DNA of 64,000 bases from Amycolatopsis mongoliensis (GCF_030285665.1 NZ_CP127295.1:4154001-4218000), one strand, 5' to 3'. Positions 15,623-24,071 are shown, counted from the stretch's first letter. Translations and numbers: made by a program. Notes: generated by a model from the letters alone, not told the origin.

Positions 15623-16891
15623 ATGTCAGCACAGCACGCCCTTTGGCACCCGTTCGCCGACATGGGCGCGGTCGACGGCGACCGGATGGTCATCACCCGC
15701 GGTGAGGGCTCCTACGTCTGGGACGACGCCGGCCGCCGGTACTTCGACGCCACCGCGTCGCTCTGGTACGCGAACTTCGGCCACGGGCGCCCCGAGATCA
15801 CCGAGGCCGTCACCAAGCAGCTCCGGACGCTCGACTCGTACAACCTGTTCGGCTACAACGCGAACGAGCCGGCGATCGAGCTGGCCGACCGCGTCGCCGG
15901 GCTGGCGCCGACGCCGGGGTCGAAGGTCTTCTTCGGCTCGGGTGGCGGGGACGTCATCGACACCGCCGTGAAGCTCGCGCGGGCGTACTTCGCGCAGACC
16001 GGGCGGCCGGAGAAGGTGCACGTCATCGGCCGCGCGCAGGGCTACCACGGCACGCACGGCTTCGGCACGGCCGTCGGCGGCATCCCGGCCAACGCGGCCG
16101 GCGTCGGACCGCAGCCGCCGGAGTTCTCGCACGTCCCGTTCGACAGCGCCCCGGCGCTGGAAGCCGAGATCGAGCGAGTGGGCGCTTCGCGAGTGGCGGC
16201 CTTCTTCTGTGAGCCGGTGATCGGCGCGGGCGGCGTGCTGCTCCCGCCGGAGGGCTACCTCGAGGAGGTGGCCGCGATCTGCCGGCGGCACGACGTGCTG
16301 TTCGTCGCGGACTGCGTGATCGCGGCGTGGGGCCGGCTCGGGACGTGGTTCGGCATCGACCGCTGGGCGGTGCAACCGGACATGATCACGACGGCGAAGG
16401 GCATCACCGGCGGCACGATCCCGCTGGGTGCACTGGTGGTGGCCCCGCGCGTGGCGGAGCCGTTCTTCACGGGCGCGCCGGGCGCACCGATCTTCCGCCA
16501 CGGCGCGACGTACGCGGGTCACCCGGTGGCCTGCGCGGCGGGCCTGGCGACGCTGGACATCTACGAGCGAGACGGCCTGATCCCCCGCGGCCGCGAGCTG
16601 GAGAAGCCCTTGGCCGACGCGGTGTCGGCGGTGCGCGGACACCCGCTGGTCGCGGAAGTCCGGGCGGGCCTGGGCTTCCTCGCGGCGGTCGAGCTGACGG
16701 CGGAGGTCATGGACGCCGACCCGGGCGCACCGGTGAAGCTGCAACGCGCGTGCCGGGACGAGGGCGTGATCGTGCGGAACCTCGGGCGCGGTGTCGCGGT
16801 GTCGCCGCCGCTGATCGCGGGGGAGACGGAGCTGGACCTGCTGGCCGCGGCGTTGCCGAAGGCTCTGGACCACCTGGCGGCGCAGAGCTGA
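15623..16891 (+). CDS. Class III pyridoxal-phosphate aminotransferase, atypical
   Basis: Omega-amino-acid/diamine-type aminotransferase of 422 residues. The Schiff-base lysine is K259 (TTAKGITGG) and the PLP-pyridine aspartate is D230. Two hallmark motifs are altered. The usual DEV after the PLP strand reads DCV (C231), and the phosphate-binding loop usually written GSEAN reads GSGGGD (105-110). The overall fold pattern and length are normal, so this looks like a divergent subfamily rather than a decayed gene. GAGGAGG stands before the ATG. A long stem-loop follows the stop. Confidence 0.87.
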   Translation: MSAQHALWHPFADMGAVDGDRMVITRGEGSYVWDDAGRRYFDATASLWYANFGHGRPEITEAVTKQLRTLDSYNLFGYNANEPAIELADRVAGLAPTPGSKVFFGSGGGDVIDTAVKLARAYFAQTGRPEKVHVIGRAQGYHGTHGFGTAVGGIPANAAGVGPQPPEFSHVPFDSAPALEAEIERVGASRVAAFFCEPVIGAGGVLLPPEGYLEEVAAICRRHDVLFVADCVIAAWGRLGTWFGIDRWAVQPDMITTAKGITGGTIPLGALVVAPRVAEPFFTGAPGAPIFRHGATYAGHPVACAAGLATLDIYERDGLIPRGRELEKPLADAVSAVRGHPLVAEVRAGLGFLAAVELTAEVMDADPGAPVKLQRACRDEGVIVRNLGRGVAVSPPLIAGETELDLLAAALPKALDHLAAQS

Positions 16892-16934
16892 CCTACGCGG
16901 GCCCACGCCGGCCGACGGGCCCGGCGCCGACGCG

Positions 16935-16981
16935 GTGAACGACTCTTTCCTGTCCTCCGACGGCAGGAAAGAGTCGTTCAC
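16935..16981. terminator. Long intergenic stem-loop, family member 1
   Basis: Perfect 18-bp stem (arm begins GTGAACGACTCTTTCC) with an 11-nt loop, 43 bp after the aminotransferase stop. The facing VOC gene converges on it. There is no T tract. It is homologous to the stem-loop at 56836-56880, and the differences are compensatory. It is probably a bidirectional terminator or RNA-stability element. Confidence 0.65.
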
Positions 16982-17029
16982 GACGTTCGTTCGCCCTGGC
17001 GAGAGCGTGACCGAGGCCGGGTGACGGGG

Positions 17030-17110
17030 CCGGGTCTCGCGTGACCGGAAGCGGGTCTCGCGTGACTGGGGTCGGGTTTCGCGTGATTCGGGCCGGAACT
17101 CGCGACTGGC
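17030..17110. repeat. Tandem array of 21-bp units
   Basis: Three complete 21-bp units and one partial unit start at 17030, 17051, 17072 and 17093. Each holds a core like GGGTCTCGCGTGA. A related degenerate copy lies just upstream (17003-17029). The array sits in the convergent gap between the aminotransferase and the VOC gene. The same period and core recur at 49669-49814. Confidence 0.75.
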
Positions 17111-17143
17111 ACCGCCCCGGCCCGCCCGCGAGCACCCGCACCT

Positions 17144-17581
17144 TCACGAAATGCAGAACTCGTTGCCCTCCGGGTCCGCCATCGTCACCCAGCTGTGCGG
17201 CCCCTGCCGCCCCCGGTGCAGGAACTTCGCCCCGCGCGCCGTCAGCTTCTCCAGCGTCGCCTCGACGTTGTCCGCGCCGACCCACACGTCGATGTGGAGG
17301 CGGTTCTTCACCGTCTTCGGCTCCGGGACCTCCTGGAACAGGATCCGCCGGGGTGGACCGTCGGGCGGGGAGTCCGGGTGGCGGATCGCCGCCCCGGTTC
17401 TCCACACCAGTACCCCGTTGTAGGTCCGGGTTTCCTCCTCCTTCGCGTACCCCTTCGCGATCATCTCGCGGATGAAGTCCTCGTCGGTCGGTTCCACGGG
17501 CCAGCCGAGCGTCTCGGCCCACCAGTCGGCGAGCACGTGCGGGTCGGCCGTATCCACCACTACCTGGAAGTCATGCGCCAT
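17144..17581 (-). CDS. VOC-family (glyoxalase-like) protein
   Basis: A 145-residue vicinal-oxygen-chelate protein with two beta-alpha-beta units: QVVVDTADPHVLADWWAETLGW at the N-terminus, and HIDVWV then VTMADPEGNEFCI at the C-terminus. Proteins of this actinomycete subgroup are usually of unknown substrate; some confer resistance or act as dioxygenase-like enzymes. The start overlaps the end of the upstream 65-residue gene by 22 bp, so the two form a small operon. That operon is likely under the LexA-type box at 17820. Confidence 0.82.
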   Translation of the reverse strand: MAHDFQVVVDTADPHVLADWWAETLGWPVEPTDEDFIREMIAKGYAKEEETRTYNGVLVWRTGAAIRHPDSPPDGPPRRILFQEVPEPKTVKNRLHIDVWVGADNVEATLEKLTARGAKFLHRGRQGPHSWVTMADPEGNEFCIS

Positions 17582-17757
17582 ACCGGCACGTTAACGACCG
17601 AGTCCGACATTTTCCGGAGCATCGGGTCCTCGGGCACGACCGTGAAGCGCCACTTGTCGACGCCGCCGCCCATGATCTCGGCGTAGCGGCGGGCGCCGTC
17701 GGCGTTGGCGAACCGCACCTGCTGGCCGTTCGTGAGGTGGGTGATCTTGACCGCCAT
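17560..17757 (-). CDS. Small conserved-looking protein of unknown function (65 aa)
   Basis: I do not recognise a family. The protein is 65 residues, starts MAVKITHLTNGQQVRFANAD and has no signal peptide or membrane segment. A good ribosome site (GGAGG) lies 6 nt before ATG 17757. It overlaps the VOC gene by 22 bp, and its promoter region contains a LexA-type operator 62 bp upstream. Position and box suggest expression under DNA damage, which is inference. Competing frames across the same bases give low-complexity arginine/serine proteins and are less credible. Confidence 0.7.
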   Translation of the reverse strand: MAVKITHLTNGQQVRFANADGARRYAEIMGGGVDKWRFTVVPEDPMLRKMSDSVVNVPVWRMTSR

Positions 17758-17819
17758 GACAACCTCCGAAGTCTGTGGGCCGGCCCAGGAGCTTCCCCCT
17801 CCGAGGCCGGCGAGCACAG

Positions 17820-17835
17820 TAGAACACATGTTCGA
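17820..17835 (-). promoter_or_regulatory. LexA-type (SOS) box
   Basis: Read on the minus strand the site is TCGAACATGTGTTCTA. It matches the actinobacterial LexA consensus TCGAAC-N4-GTTCGA at 11 of 12 fixed positions, and the core GAAC-N4-GTTC is perfect. A TACTGT box (17816-17821) overlaps its downstream edge, so repressor would cover the promoter. The target would be the 65-residue gene and the VOC gene. Confidence 0.6.
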
Positions 17836-17888
17836 CCCGGCGCGCCAGTGGATCCCCCGGCCAGGGGAGAAAAAGGCGAAACACCAGG

Positions 17889-18392
17889 TCAGAGCGGTCG
17901 GATCATCGCCACCCGCGGCCAGGCGTCCAGGCCGCGGGCCGCCTCCGCGCGGCGGATCGCCCGCAGCCCGTCGCCGATCTCGGCGTCCGCCAGGACCCGG
18001 AACCGCAGCCGCTCGTAGTAGGGCGCGTTCCACGGCACGGCCGCGAACGTCGTGAGCGTCAGCGCCGGCAACCCGCGAGAAGCCGCCCACTCGGCGAGCG
18101 TCTCGATCAGCGCGCTGCCGAGCCCGCGTCGCGCGTGCGAGGGCCGCACCGAGACCTGCTCGACGTGCGCGCGCCCGTCGACGACCTCGGCGACGAGGTA
18201 CGCCACCGGCCGGTCGCCGTCGTCCACGCTCACCCAGGCGCGGCCGGCGGACTGGTACTCCGCCAGCTCGGCCACCGAACCCGGGTCGTCGTCGGCGATC
18301 GCGGCCATGTCGAGGGCGCGGAAGAGGCTGCCGGCCTCGCGTTCGATGTCGATCAGCGCGGGCAGGTCGTCGGGACGGGCGAGCCGGATCAC
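17889..18392 (-). CDS. GNAT-family N-acetyltransferase
   Basis: A 167-residue acetyl-CoA-dependent acyltransferase. The acetyl-CoA loop is VRPSHARRGLGSALIETL, near residues 82-100. It is followed by LTLTTFAAVPWNAPYYERLRF, the usual last strands. Members transfer acetyl groups to small amines or protein N-termini; the acceptor is not predictable. It ends 131 bp upstream of the 65-residue gene on the same strand. Confidence 0.88.
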   Translation of the reverse strand: MIRLARPDDLPALIDIEREAGSLFRALDMAAIADDDPGSVAELAEYQSAGRAWVSVDDGDRPVAYLVAEVVDGRAHVEQVSVRPSHARRGLGSALIETLAEWAASRGLPALTLTTFAAVPWNAPYYERLRFRVLADAEIGDGLRAIRRAEAARGLDAWPRVAMIRPL

Positions 18393-18423
18393 GAACGCAT
18401 TCGTACGCGCCCGGCGGGGGTTT

Positions 18424-19212
18424 TCACAGCGAATAAGACGAAATCGTCCGCTGAATGCGGGTCGCGTACCCCTGCAGGGTGGTGATCGCGGTGCGCCGGG
18501 CCTCGTCGGTGATCCGCGCGGCCGGGCCGGCCAGGCTCAGCACGGTCGGCCGCCGCCCGTAGGTGGGCACCGGCACCGAACACGCCCAGACGCCTTCGTC
18601 GATTTCCCCAGAACTGACTGAAAACCGGTTCTCCAGCGCGTGCTTGAGCTCGTCGCGCACGATCGTGCCGCGCTGCTCGACGATCGGTGCCAGCCGCCGG
18701 TCGCGCTCGATCTCCGGCAGCAGCGCGAGCAGCATCTTCCCCGACGCGCCGACGCCGAGCGGCACGGAATGCCCCGGCTCGAACGTGAACCGCATGGCGC
18801 GGTCGCACTCGACGCGGTCCGCGCACACGGCGGCGTCGCCGAACTGCTGGAAGAGCATCACCGTCTCGCCGAGCTCGCGCGCGGCTTCCTCCATGGCCGG
18901 CTTCGCCAGCCGCACGAGGTCGTTCGCCAGCTGTGCGGCGCGCGCGAGCGGCATCACCTGGCTGGTGAGGTGGTAGTGCCCGGCGCGGCCCTCTTCGAGC
19001 AGCTGCAGCTCCTTGAGCAGCGCCACGTAGCGGTAGGTCGTCGCGACCGGGGTGCCGATCGTCGCGGCGAGCTCGGCGACGCTGGCCTCCCAGCGGCGTT
19101 CGGAAAAGGCGAGGAGCAGCTGGAGGACCTTGCGGGAACTGCTCGCACCGGGAGTGCGGCGCGGGGCGGTGGTGGCGGAACCGTCGACGGCACTGACGGC
19201 AGGCGTCATCAT
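18424..19212 (-). CDS. IclR-family transcriptional regulator
   Basis: Regulator of about 262 residues with an N-terminal winged helix (KVLQLLLAFSERRWEASVAELAATIGTPVATTYRYVALL) and a C-terminal IclR effector domain (VPLGVGASGKMLLAL, ENRFSVSSGEIDEGVWACSVPV). ATG 19212 or 19209 fit best: GAGAGG stands just before, and the TTG farther upstream is less likely. The AT-rich region upstream (19230-19290) should hold its promoter and contains widely spaced CCTTCG/CGAAGG arms. No adjacent catabolic gene suggests its target, other than the sugar-hydrolase-like gene behind it. Confidence 0.88.
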   Translation of the reverse strand: MMTPAVSAVDGSATTAPRRTPGASSSRKVLQLLLAFSERRWEASVAELAATIGTPVATTYRYVALLKELQLLEEGRAGHYHLTSQVMPLARAAQLANDLVRLAKPAMEEAARELGETVMLFQQFGDAAVCADRVECDRAMRFTFEPGHSVPLGVGASGKMLLALLPEIERDRRLAPIVEQRGTIVRDELKHALENRFSVSSGEIDEGVWACSVPVPTYGRRPTVLSLAGPAARITDEARRTAITTLQGYATRIQRTISSYSL

Positions 19213-19330
19213 GACCTCTCGGTGAGACAAAAACGACCTTCGCTATCACACGGGGTGAATAAATTAGCACGTTGTGTTAAACGAAGGCCAGCATTCCGCC
19301 GACGGCCCGCCAATCGGGAAAACCCGCGAG

Positions 19331-20026
19331 TCAGAGCGTGAGGAACTCGTCCGGTTTCGTCACCACCGGTGACTCGACGTAGAGCCCGCGGTACTCGTCC
19401 TGGATCCCGGAGTTGTGCACCTGCAGCGCGAGCGGGCCGACGCGCCCGGCGGTCTTGTCGGTGAACCGCAGGACTTCGACACCCTTGCAGGTCACGGCGG
19501 TCCCGGTGAGCGGGCAGCAGGCCATCCGGGCCACGCCGGTGGCCAGGTCGCCGATCAGTTCGCACTGGGCCCACTTCTTGCTGTCGATCGCCGGGTGCGG
19601 CAGCTGGGTGAACAGTTTGCCGCCGCCGTCGTCGTGGCCGGGCCGGTAGTCCCAGTGACCGCCGTTCGGCGGCTGGAACTGGATGGCGCTCAGCGCGTCG
19701 CGGATCGGATCGGTGGTGCCCCAGATCAGCACGGTCGGTTTGTGGTTGCCCTTGACCTGGCGGACATTGAATATCCACCGAAACGTGCCGACCTGCATTT
19801 TGTTGTAGTACAACCAGCCGCGCGCGGTGCCATTGCCGTGGATGACGCCGTTCTTCGCCGACCAAAGGCCGGCTTTCGACGACGTCCAGGCGCTCAGGTC
19901 GGTGCCGTCGAACATCGGCACCAGATTCGGGTCGCCGTAGGGGTTTTCGGCGGCTGCCGCGGCCGGCGCCAGGGCCGAACCCACGACGATCCCCGCGGCC
20001 ACTACGCCAAGGAGCTTGCGGAACAT
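19331..20026 (-). CDS. Secreted DUF1080 (3-keto-disaccharide hydrolase-like) protein
   Basis: A 231-residue exported protein. The signal peptide is MFRKLLGVVAAGIVVGSA with an AxA cleavage region near residue 25. The DUF1080 concanavalin-like fold is recognisable from NLVPMFDGTDLSAWTS and GVIHGNGTARGWLYY. Some members hydrolyse 3-keto-glycosides; others only bind sugar polymers. ATG 20026 opens the signal peptide, and a longer frame to 20083 lacks sense. Three cysteines in ARMACCPLTGTAVTC may form disulfides. Confidence 0.85.
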   Translation of the reverse strand: MFRKLLGVVAAGIVVGSALAPAAAAAENPYGDPNLVPMFDGTDLSAWTSSKAGLWSAKNGVIHGNGTARGWLYYNKMQVGTFRWIFNVRQVKGNHKPTVLIWGTTDPIRDALSAIQFQPPNGGHWDYRPGHDDGGGKLFTQLPHPAIDSKKWAQCELIGDLATGVARMACCPLTGTAVTCKGVEVLRFTDKTAGRVGPLALQVHNSGIQDEYRGLYVESPVVTKPDEFLTL

Positions 20027-20132
20027 CCTGCCGTCCTCTCGTGAACGCGAACTGCGGTCGAGGTTTCGGACGGCGGATTTCACGCTACGAGCCGCGGGGG
20101 TGGAGCGTCAACCGAGGTCCCCGCTGAGCGGG

Positions 20133-21695
20133 TCAGCCGCGCTCCAGGAACGGCGTCAGCAGGCCGGGAACCGCCTTTTCGGCGAGCGCGAGCCCGTCGG
20201 ACTCGCCGACGTCGAGCACGCGGTAGTGCCCCTTGCCCGCGGCGACCGGCGCGATCACCGTGACCAGCCCGGCCCGGCGCTGGAAGTACGAGCGCTCGAC
20301 GACGACGCCGGTCATCCCGTCGCAGCGGACCGCTGCGGTGCCGCGGTCCAGCGACCCCGAGCGCGTCACCAGGTAGCGGCCGGTGAAGGCGTGCCCGAGG
20401 CCGCGGTAGCGGTCCCAGCCGACCAGCGCGGCGAACGGCAGGAGCACGAGCGCGGCCTGCCACGGCCAGTCCGGCAGCGCGCCGAGCCACGCCAGGCCGT
20501 AGAGCGCCGCGGCGAGCAGCAGCACGCCGACGACGGCCCGCGAGAGCCGCCGGTACAGCGCCCGGCGCGGGTGGCGCACCAGCGGCGTCGCGGCCGGGTC
20601 CTCCCCGAGCACCTCCGCGACGACCTCGTGCGCCTTCGCGAGCGGCGCGGGCGGGAGCAGCAGCCCGCCGCTCTTGTCCGCACCCTTGCCCTCGCGCAGG
20701 CCGCCGGCGATGGCGACGCAGCGCGCGCCGCCGGCCAGCCGCAGCGGCAGCGGTTCGCGGATTTCCACGCCCCGCAGGCGGTCCTCCTCGATCGACACCG
20801 AGCGCGTCGTGATCAGCCCGCGCCGGATGTGCAGCGTGCCGGCGGGCTCGCGGGTGAGCCGGAAGTTCCAGAACGACAGCACGTACCCGCCGACCGACAG
20901 CAGCGAGACGAGCACCAGGAGGCTGACGGCGGCCAGCACCAGGCTCACCCACGTCGGGGTGTCGGCGAAGTGCCCGACGACCGTCTGGACCAGCGAGAAC
21001 TGGACCGGGTCGAAGTGCAGCTCGTGCGCGAAGTGGTACACGGTGCCGACGGCGGCGCCGACCACCGCGAGGCCCGAGAGCGTGAACGGCGCGTACCGCA
21101 GCCACTTCTTGTCGACCACGGCGACGACCTGCTCCGGCGGCGGGGCGGCCTCCTCGGCCGTCTCGACGGCCTTGCGGTGCAGCAGGAGCGTCCGCAGCCG
21201 CTGCGCTTCCGCGATCGTGACGGCGTCGAGGACGAGCTCGTCCTTGCCCGGTCCCTTGCCGTGCGAGTGCCGTCCGGTACCGATCCGCGCCGCGGCCAGC
21301 GAGAACAGCCGGTGCTTCGGTTCGGAGGTGACGTCGACCGTGCGGATCCGGTCGCGCGGGATGGCCCGCTGCTTGCGCAGCAGCAGCCCGGTGTGCCACT
21401 CGACCTGCGTCTCGGTGATCCGGTAGCGCGAGGTCAGCACGTGCGAGATGCCGGTCGCCACGGCGATCGCGGTGAAGGCGAGGCCGATCCACTGCCACGG
21501 CTCGCCGTGGCCGAACAGCAGCGCGCCCAGCAGCACCGGCAGCGACCGCACCAGGTCCAGCACCGGCCGGATGAGCAGCATGCGCCGGTCGAGGCGGTGC
21601 CACGGCGCGTCCTGCGTGCCCTCGGCGGGCGGGGGCACGAGGGCTTCGGTGCTCTCGGCCGCTTCCACGGGGGAGAGTGCGTCGGCGGGGCTCAT
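20133..21695 (-). CDS. Membrane protein with bacterial PH domains (YdbT-like)
   Basis: A 520-residue integral membrane protein with several bacterial PH (bPH2/DUF304) modules between transmembrane segments. Hydrophobic pairs occur near residues 45-85, 200-285 and 385-430. PH strands such as YRITETQVEWHTGLLLRKQRAIPRDRIRTVDV recur three times. The ATG overlaps the stop of the upstream PH gene (ATGA). This two-gene YdbS/YdbT arrangement is common in Gram-positive bacteria; function is unknown but envelope-associated. Confidence 0.87.
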   Translation of the reverse strand: MSPADALSPVEAAESTEALVPPPAEGTQDAPWHRLDRRMLLIRPVLDLVRSLPVLLGALLFGHGEPWQWIGLAFTAIAVATGISHVLTSRYRITETQVEWHTGLLLRKQRAIPRDRIRTVDVTSEPKHRLFSLAAARIGTGRHSHGKGPGKDELVLDAVTIAEAQRLRTLLLHRKAVETAEEAAPPPEQVVAVVDKKWLRYAPFTLSGLAVVGAAVGTVYHFAHELHFDPVQFSLVQTVVGHFADTPTWVSLVLAAVSLLVLVSLLSVGGYVLSFWNFRLTREPAGTLHIRRGLITTRSVSIEEDRLRGVEIREPLPLRLAGGARCVAIAGGLREGKGADKSGGLLLPPAPLAKAHEVVAEVLGEDPAATPLVRHPRRALYRRLSRAVVGVLLLAAALYGLAWLGALPDWPWQAALVLLPFAALVGWDRYRGLGHAFTGRYLVTRSGSLDRGTAAVRCDGMTGVVVERSYFQRRAGLVTVIAPVAAGKGHYRVLDVGESDGLALAEKAVPGLLTPFLERG

Positions 21696-22204
21696 GTCGC
21701 GTCGCCCCGGACGGCCTGCGTCGTCTTCGTGAGCTCGTCGGCCAGCTCCAGCGCGCGGTCGTGCCGCAGGCCCGCGATGCGCAGCGGGCCCGCCGCGGAC
21801 GCCGTCGTCACGGTGATCTTCGCCAGCCCGAACAGCTGCTCGAAGGGGTCGCGTTCGATGTCGACGGTCTGGATCCGCGAAACCGGCGCGATCCGCCACT
21901 CCTGCTTCAGCCAGCCCGCCTGCGTGTAGACGGCCTCGTCGGTGACCTCCCAGCGGTGCACGCGGTAGCGCCACTGCGGCATCACGATCAGGTGCAGCGG
22001 GGCGAGCACGCACGAAACGATCAGCGTGACGTCGAGGAACGACGGCGGGTCGTCGCTGGTCAGCACGATGACCGCCTGCACCCCGATGAGGACGATCCAC
22101 AGGATCGCGGCGGTCGCCGTCCAGTAGCCGATGGCCCGGCGGCTGACGCGGTGCGCGGGCGGCCGCAACCGCAGCGCCGCTGTGTTCGTGCTGTGTTCGC
22201 TCAC
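21692..22204 (-). CDS. Small PH-domain membrane protein (YdbS-like)
   Basis: A 170-residue protein with two transmembrane helices (residues about 27-48 and 58-78) followed by one bacterial PH domain (WRYRVHRWEVTDEAVYTQAGWLKQEWRIAPVSRIQTVDI). It is the first gene of the PH pair and overlaps its partner by 4 bp. GTG/ATG choice is not critical; the given start yields MSEHSTNTAALRLRPP. It diverges from the PAC2 gene. YdbS/YdbT proteins are implicated in envelope stress traits in Bacillus; no role is proven here. Confidence 0.87.
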   Translation of the reverse strand: MSEHSTNTAALRLRPPAHRVSRRAIGYWTATAAILWIVLIGVQAVIVLTSDDPPSFLDVTLIVSCVLAPLHLIVMPQWRYRVHRWEVTDEAVYTQAGWLKQEWRIAPVSRIQTVDIERDPFEQLFGLAKITVTTASAAGPLRIAGLRHDRALELADELTKTTQAVRGDAT

Positions 22205-22381
22205 AGGTCAAGCGTGCCCGATCGGCGCCTTGCGTGCCCACGACATGTGTCACGATGCCGATCCGGTCCGCCTTCGATCGCGTGCCGTTACGATCGGCAA
22301 CACCGTCGGAGGAATGGATCCGCCGCCGGGGTGTGTTGTGCTTGAGGGATTCACATACATGTAGGCAAGCAGGAGGATCCG

Positions 22382-23299
22382 GTGGGACTCGATCCCGACG
22401 ACCTGTACGAGGTGGACTCGGACGTCCCCGACCTGACCGGGGCGGTGCTGATGCACCACTTCGAAGGGTTCATGGACGCGGGCTCGGCGGGCCGTCTGCT
22501 GGCCGAGCACCTGCTCGGCCGTGAGCACCGGGTGGTCGCGCGCTTCGACGTCGACCGGCTCATCGACTACCGCTCGCGCCGGCCGACGATGACCTACGCC
22601 GTGGACCACTGGGACGACTACGACGCGCCGGAGCTGGTCGTCCACCTGCTGCACGACGACGACGGGACGCCGTTCCTGCTGCTGTCCGGCCCGGAGCCCG
22701 ACCACGACTGGGAGCGGTTCTGCCGCGCGGTGCGCAACCTGGTCGAACGCTGGGGCGTCCGGCTCACCGCCGGGTTCCACGGCATCCCGATGGGCGCGCC
22801 GCACACCCGCCCGCTCGGCGTCACCGTGCACGCGACCCGCAAGGACCTGGTCGGCGAGCACCAGCCGCTGCCGAACCGGCTGCAGGTGCCGGGCAGCCTC
22901 GCCGCGCTGCTGGAGTACCGGCTCGGCGAGTGGGGCCACGACGCCGTCGGGTTCGCCGCGCACGTGCCGCACTACCTGGCGCAGTCGACGTACCCGGCCT
23001 CGTCGCTGATCGTGCTCGAAGCGCTGAGCCGCTCGACCGGCCTGAACCTGGCCGAGGGCGAGCTGCGGGCCGCGGCGGACCTGGCCGACGCCGAGATCAA
23101 CCGCCAGGTCGCGGAGTCCGACGAGGTCGCCGAGGTCGTCCGCGCGCTGGAGCGGCAGTACGACACGTTCATCGAGGCTTCGGAGCGGGGTTCGCTCCTC
23201 GCGGAATCGGTCGAGCACATGCCGACCGCGGAGGAGCTCGGGTCCCAGTTCGAGCGGTTCCTGGCCGAGCAGAACGGCGGCGACGCCCCGGAGCGCTGA
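22382..23299 (+). CDS. PAC2-family protein
   Basis: A 305-residue protein of the PAC2 superfamily, to which archaeal and eukaryotic proteasome assembly chaperones belong. Family blocks are VLMHHFEGFMDAGSAGRLLAEHLL and an HVPHYLAQSTYPASSLIVLEAL segment near 195. Actinomycete PAC2 proteins occur alongside the bacterial proteasome, but their role is not settled. GTG 22382 has an AGGAGG ribosome site 6 nt upstream. The next methyltransferase gene starts 10 bp after the stop, suggesting co-transcription. Confidence 0.88.
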   Translation: MGLDPDDLYEVDSDVPDLTGAVLMHHFEGFMDAGSAGRLLAEHLLGREHRVVARFDVDRLIDYRSRRPTMTYAVDHWDDYDAPELVVHLLHDDDGTPFLLLSGPEPDHDWERFCRAVRNLVERWGVRLTAGFHGIPMGAPHTRPLGVTVHATRKDLVGEHQPLPNRLQVPGSLAALLEYRLGEWGHDAVGFAAHVPHYLAQSTYPASSLIVLEALSRSTGLNLAEGELRAAADLADAEINRQVAESDEVAEVVRALERQYDTFIEASERGSLLAESVEHMPTAEELGSQFERFLAEQNGGDAPER

Positions 23300-23309
23300 G
23301 GACCCGGCA

Positions 23310-24041
23310 GTGACTCACTACGACGAGATCGGCGTCGGTTACGCGCTGGGGAGGCGGACCGACCCGCGGTGGCTCGCGCCGGTGCTCGACGCGCTGGGCC
23401 CGGCTGCTTCCGTGCTCGACGTCGGCTCCGGGACGGGGTCGTACGAGCCGCCGTCCCGGCGCGTCGTCGCGGTGGAGCCGTCGGCGGAGATGATCCGGCA
23501 ACGGCGTCCCGACGCCGCCCCGGTGGTGCGCGCGGTCGCCGAGGCGCTGCCGTTCGCCGGGGGCACGTTCGACGCCGCGTCGGCGGTGTTGACCGTGCAC
23601 CACTGGCGGGACTGGCGACGGGGTCTCGCCGAGCTGCGCCGGGTCGCGCGCCGCCAGGTGGTCCTGGCCTACGACACCGCGCTGCACAACGACTTCTGGC
23701 TCGTGCGGGAGTACGTGCCGGAGGTGGCGTCACTTGAGCGGTCGCGTCCTTCGGCACCGGAGATCGCGGCTTTCCTGGGCGCGTCTTCGGTGGTCGAGCT
23801 GCCGGTGCCGTGGGACTTCACGGACGGCGTGTTCCCGGCTCACTGGCGCCGGCCGGAGGCCTATCTCGACCCGGCGGTGCGGCGGTCGTGCTCGGCGCTC
23901 GCGCAGACGTCGCCCGCCGCGGTCGAGCGGGGGATGGCCCGGCTGCGGGCCGACCTGGAGTCGGGCCGCTGGCACGAGGAGCACGCGGAGCTGCTGGACC
24001 TGCCGGAGTGGGACGCGGGCTTCCGGCTCATCGTGGCGTGA
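23310..24041 (+). CDS. Class I SAM-dependent methyltransferase
   Basis: A 243-residue Rossmann-fold methyltransferase. Motif I is VLDVGSGTG (residues 35-43), followed by the acidic strand end VVAVEPS and motif EALPFAGGTFDAASAVLTVHHW. This is the UbiE/MenG-like small-molecule subgroup. The GTG start lies 10 bp after the PAC2 gene, so they are likely one operon. The substrate is unknown. Confidence 0.87.
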   Translation: MTHYDEIGVGYALGRRTDPRWLAPVLDALGPAASVLDVGSGTGSYEPPSRRVVAVEPSAEMIRQRRPDAAPVVRAVAEALPFAGGTFDAASAVLTVHHWRDWRRGLAELRRVARRQVVLAYDTALHNDFWLVREYVPEVASLERSRPSAPEIAAFLGASSVVELPVPWDFTDGVFPAHWRRPEAYLDPAVRRSCSALAQTSPAAVERGMARLRADLESGRWHEEHAELLDLPEWDAGFRLIVA

Positions 24042-24071
24042 GCGGGAAACGGGGCCGGACCACGGTTTCCC

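Noticed and set aside
16935..17110. CRISPR-like array suggested by spaced repeats.
   Set aside because: The units are contiguous 21-bp tandem repeats without unique spacers, and no cas gene is present.
20133..22253. A single 700-residue PH-domain protein.
   Set aside because: The stretch between resolves into two coupled genes: the upstream PH gene stops at 21692 and the long one has its own ATG at 21695. The apparent extension is out of frame with the upstream gene.
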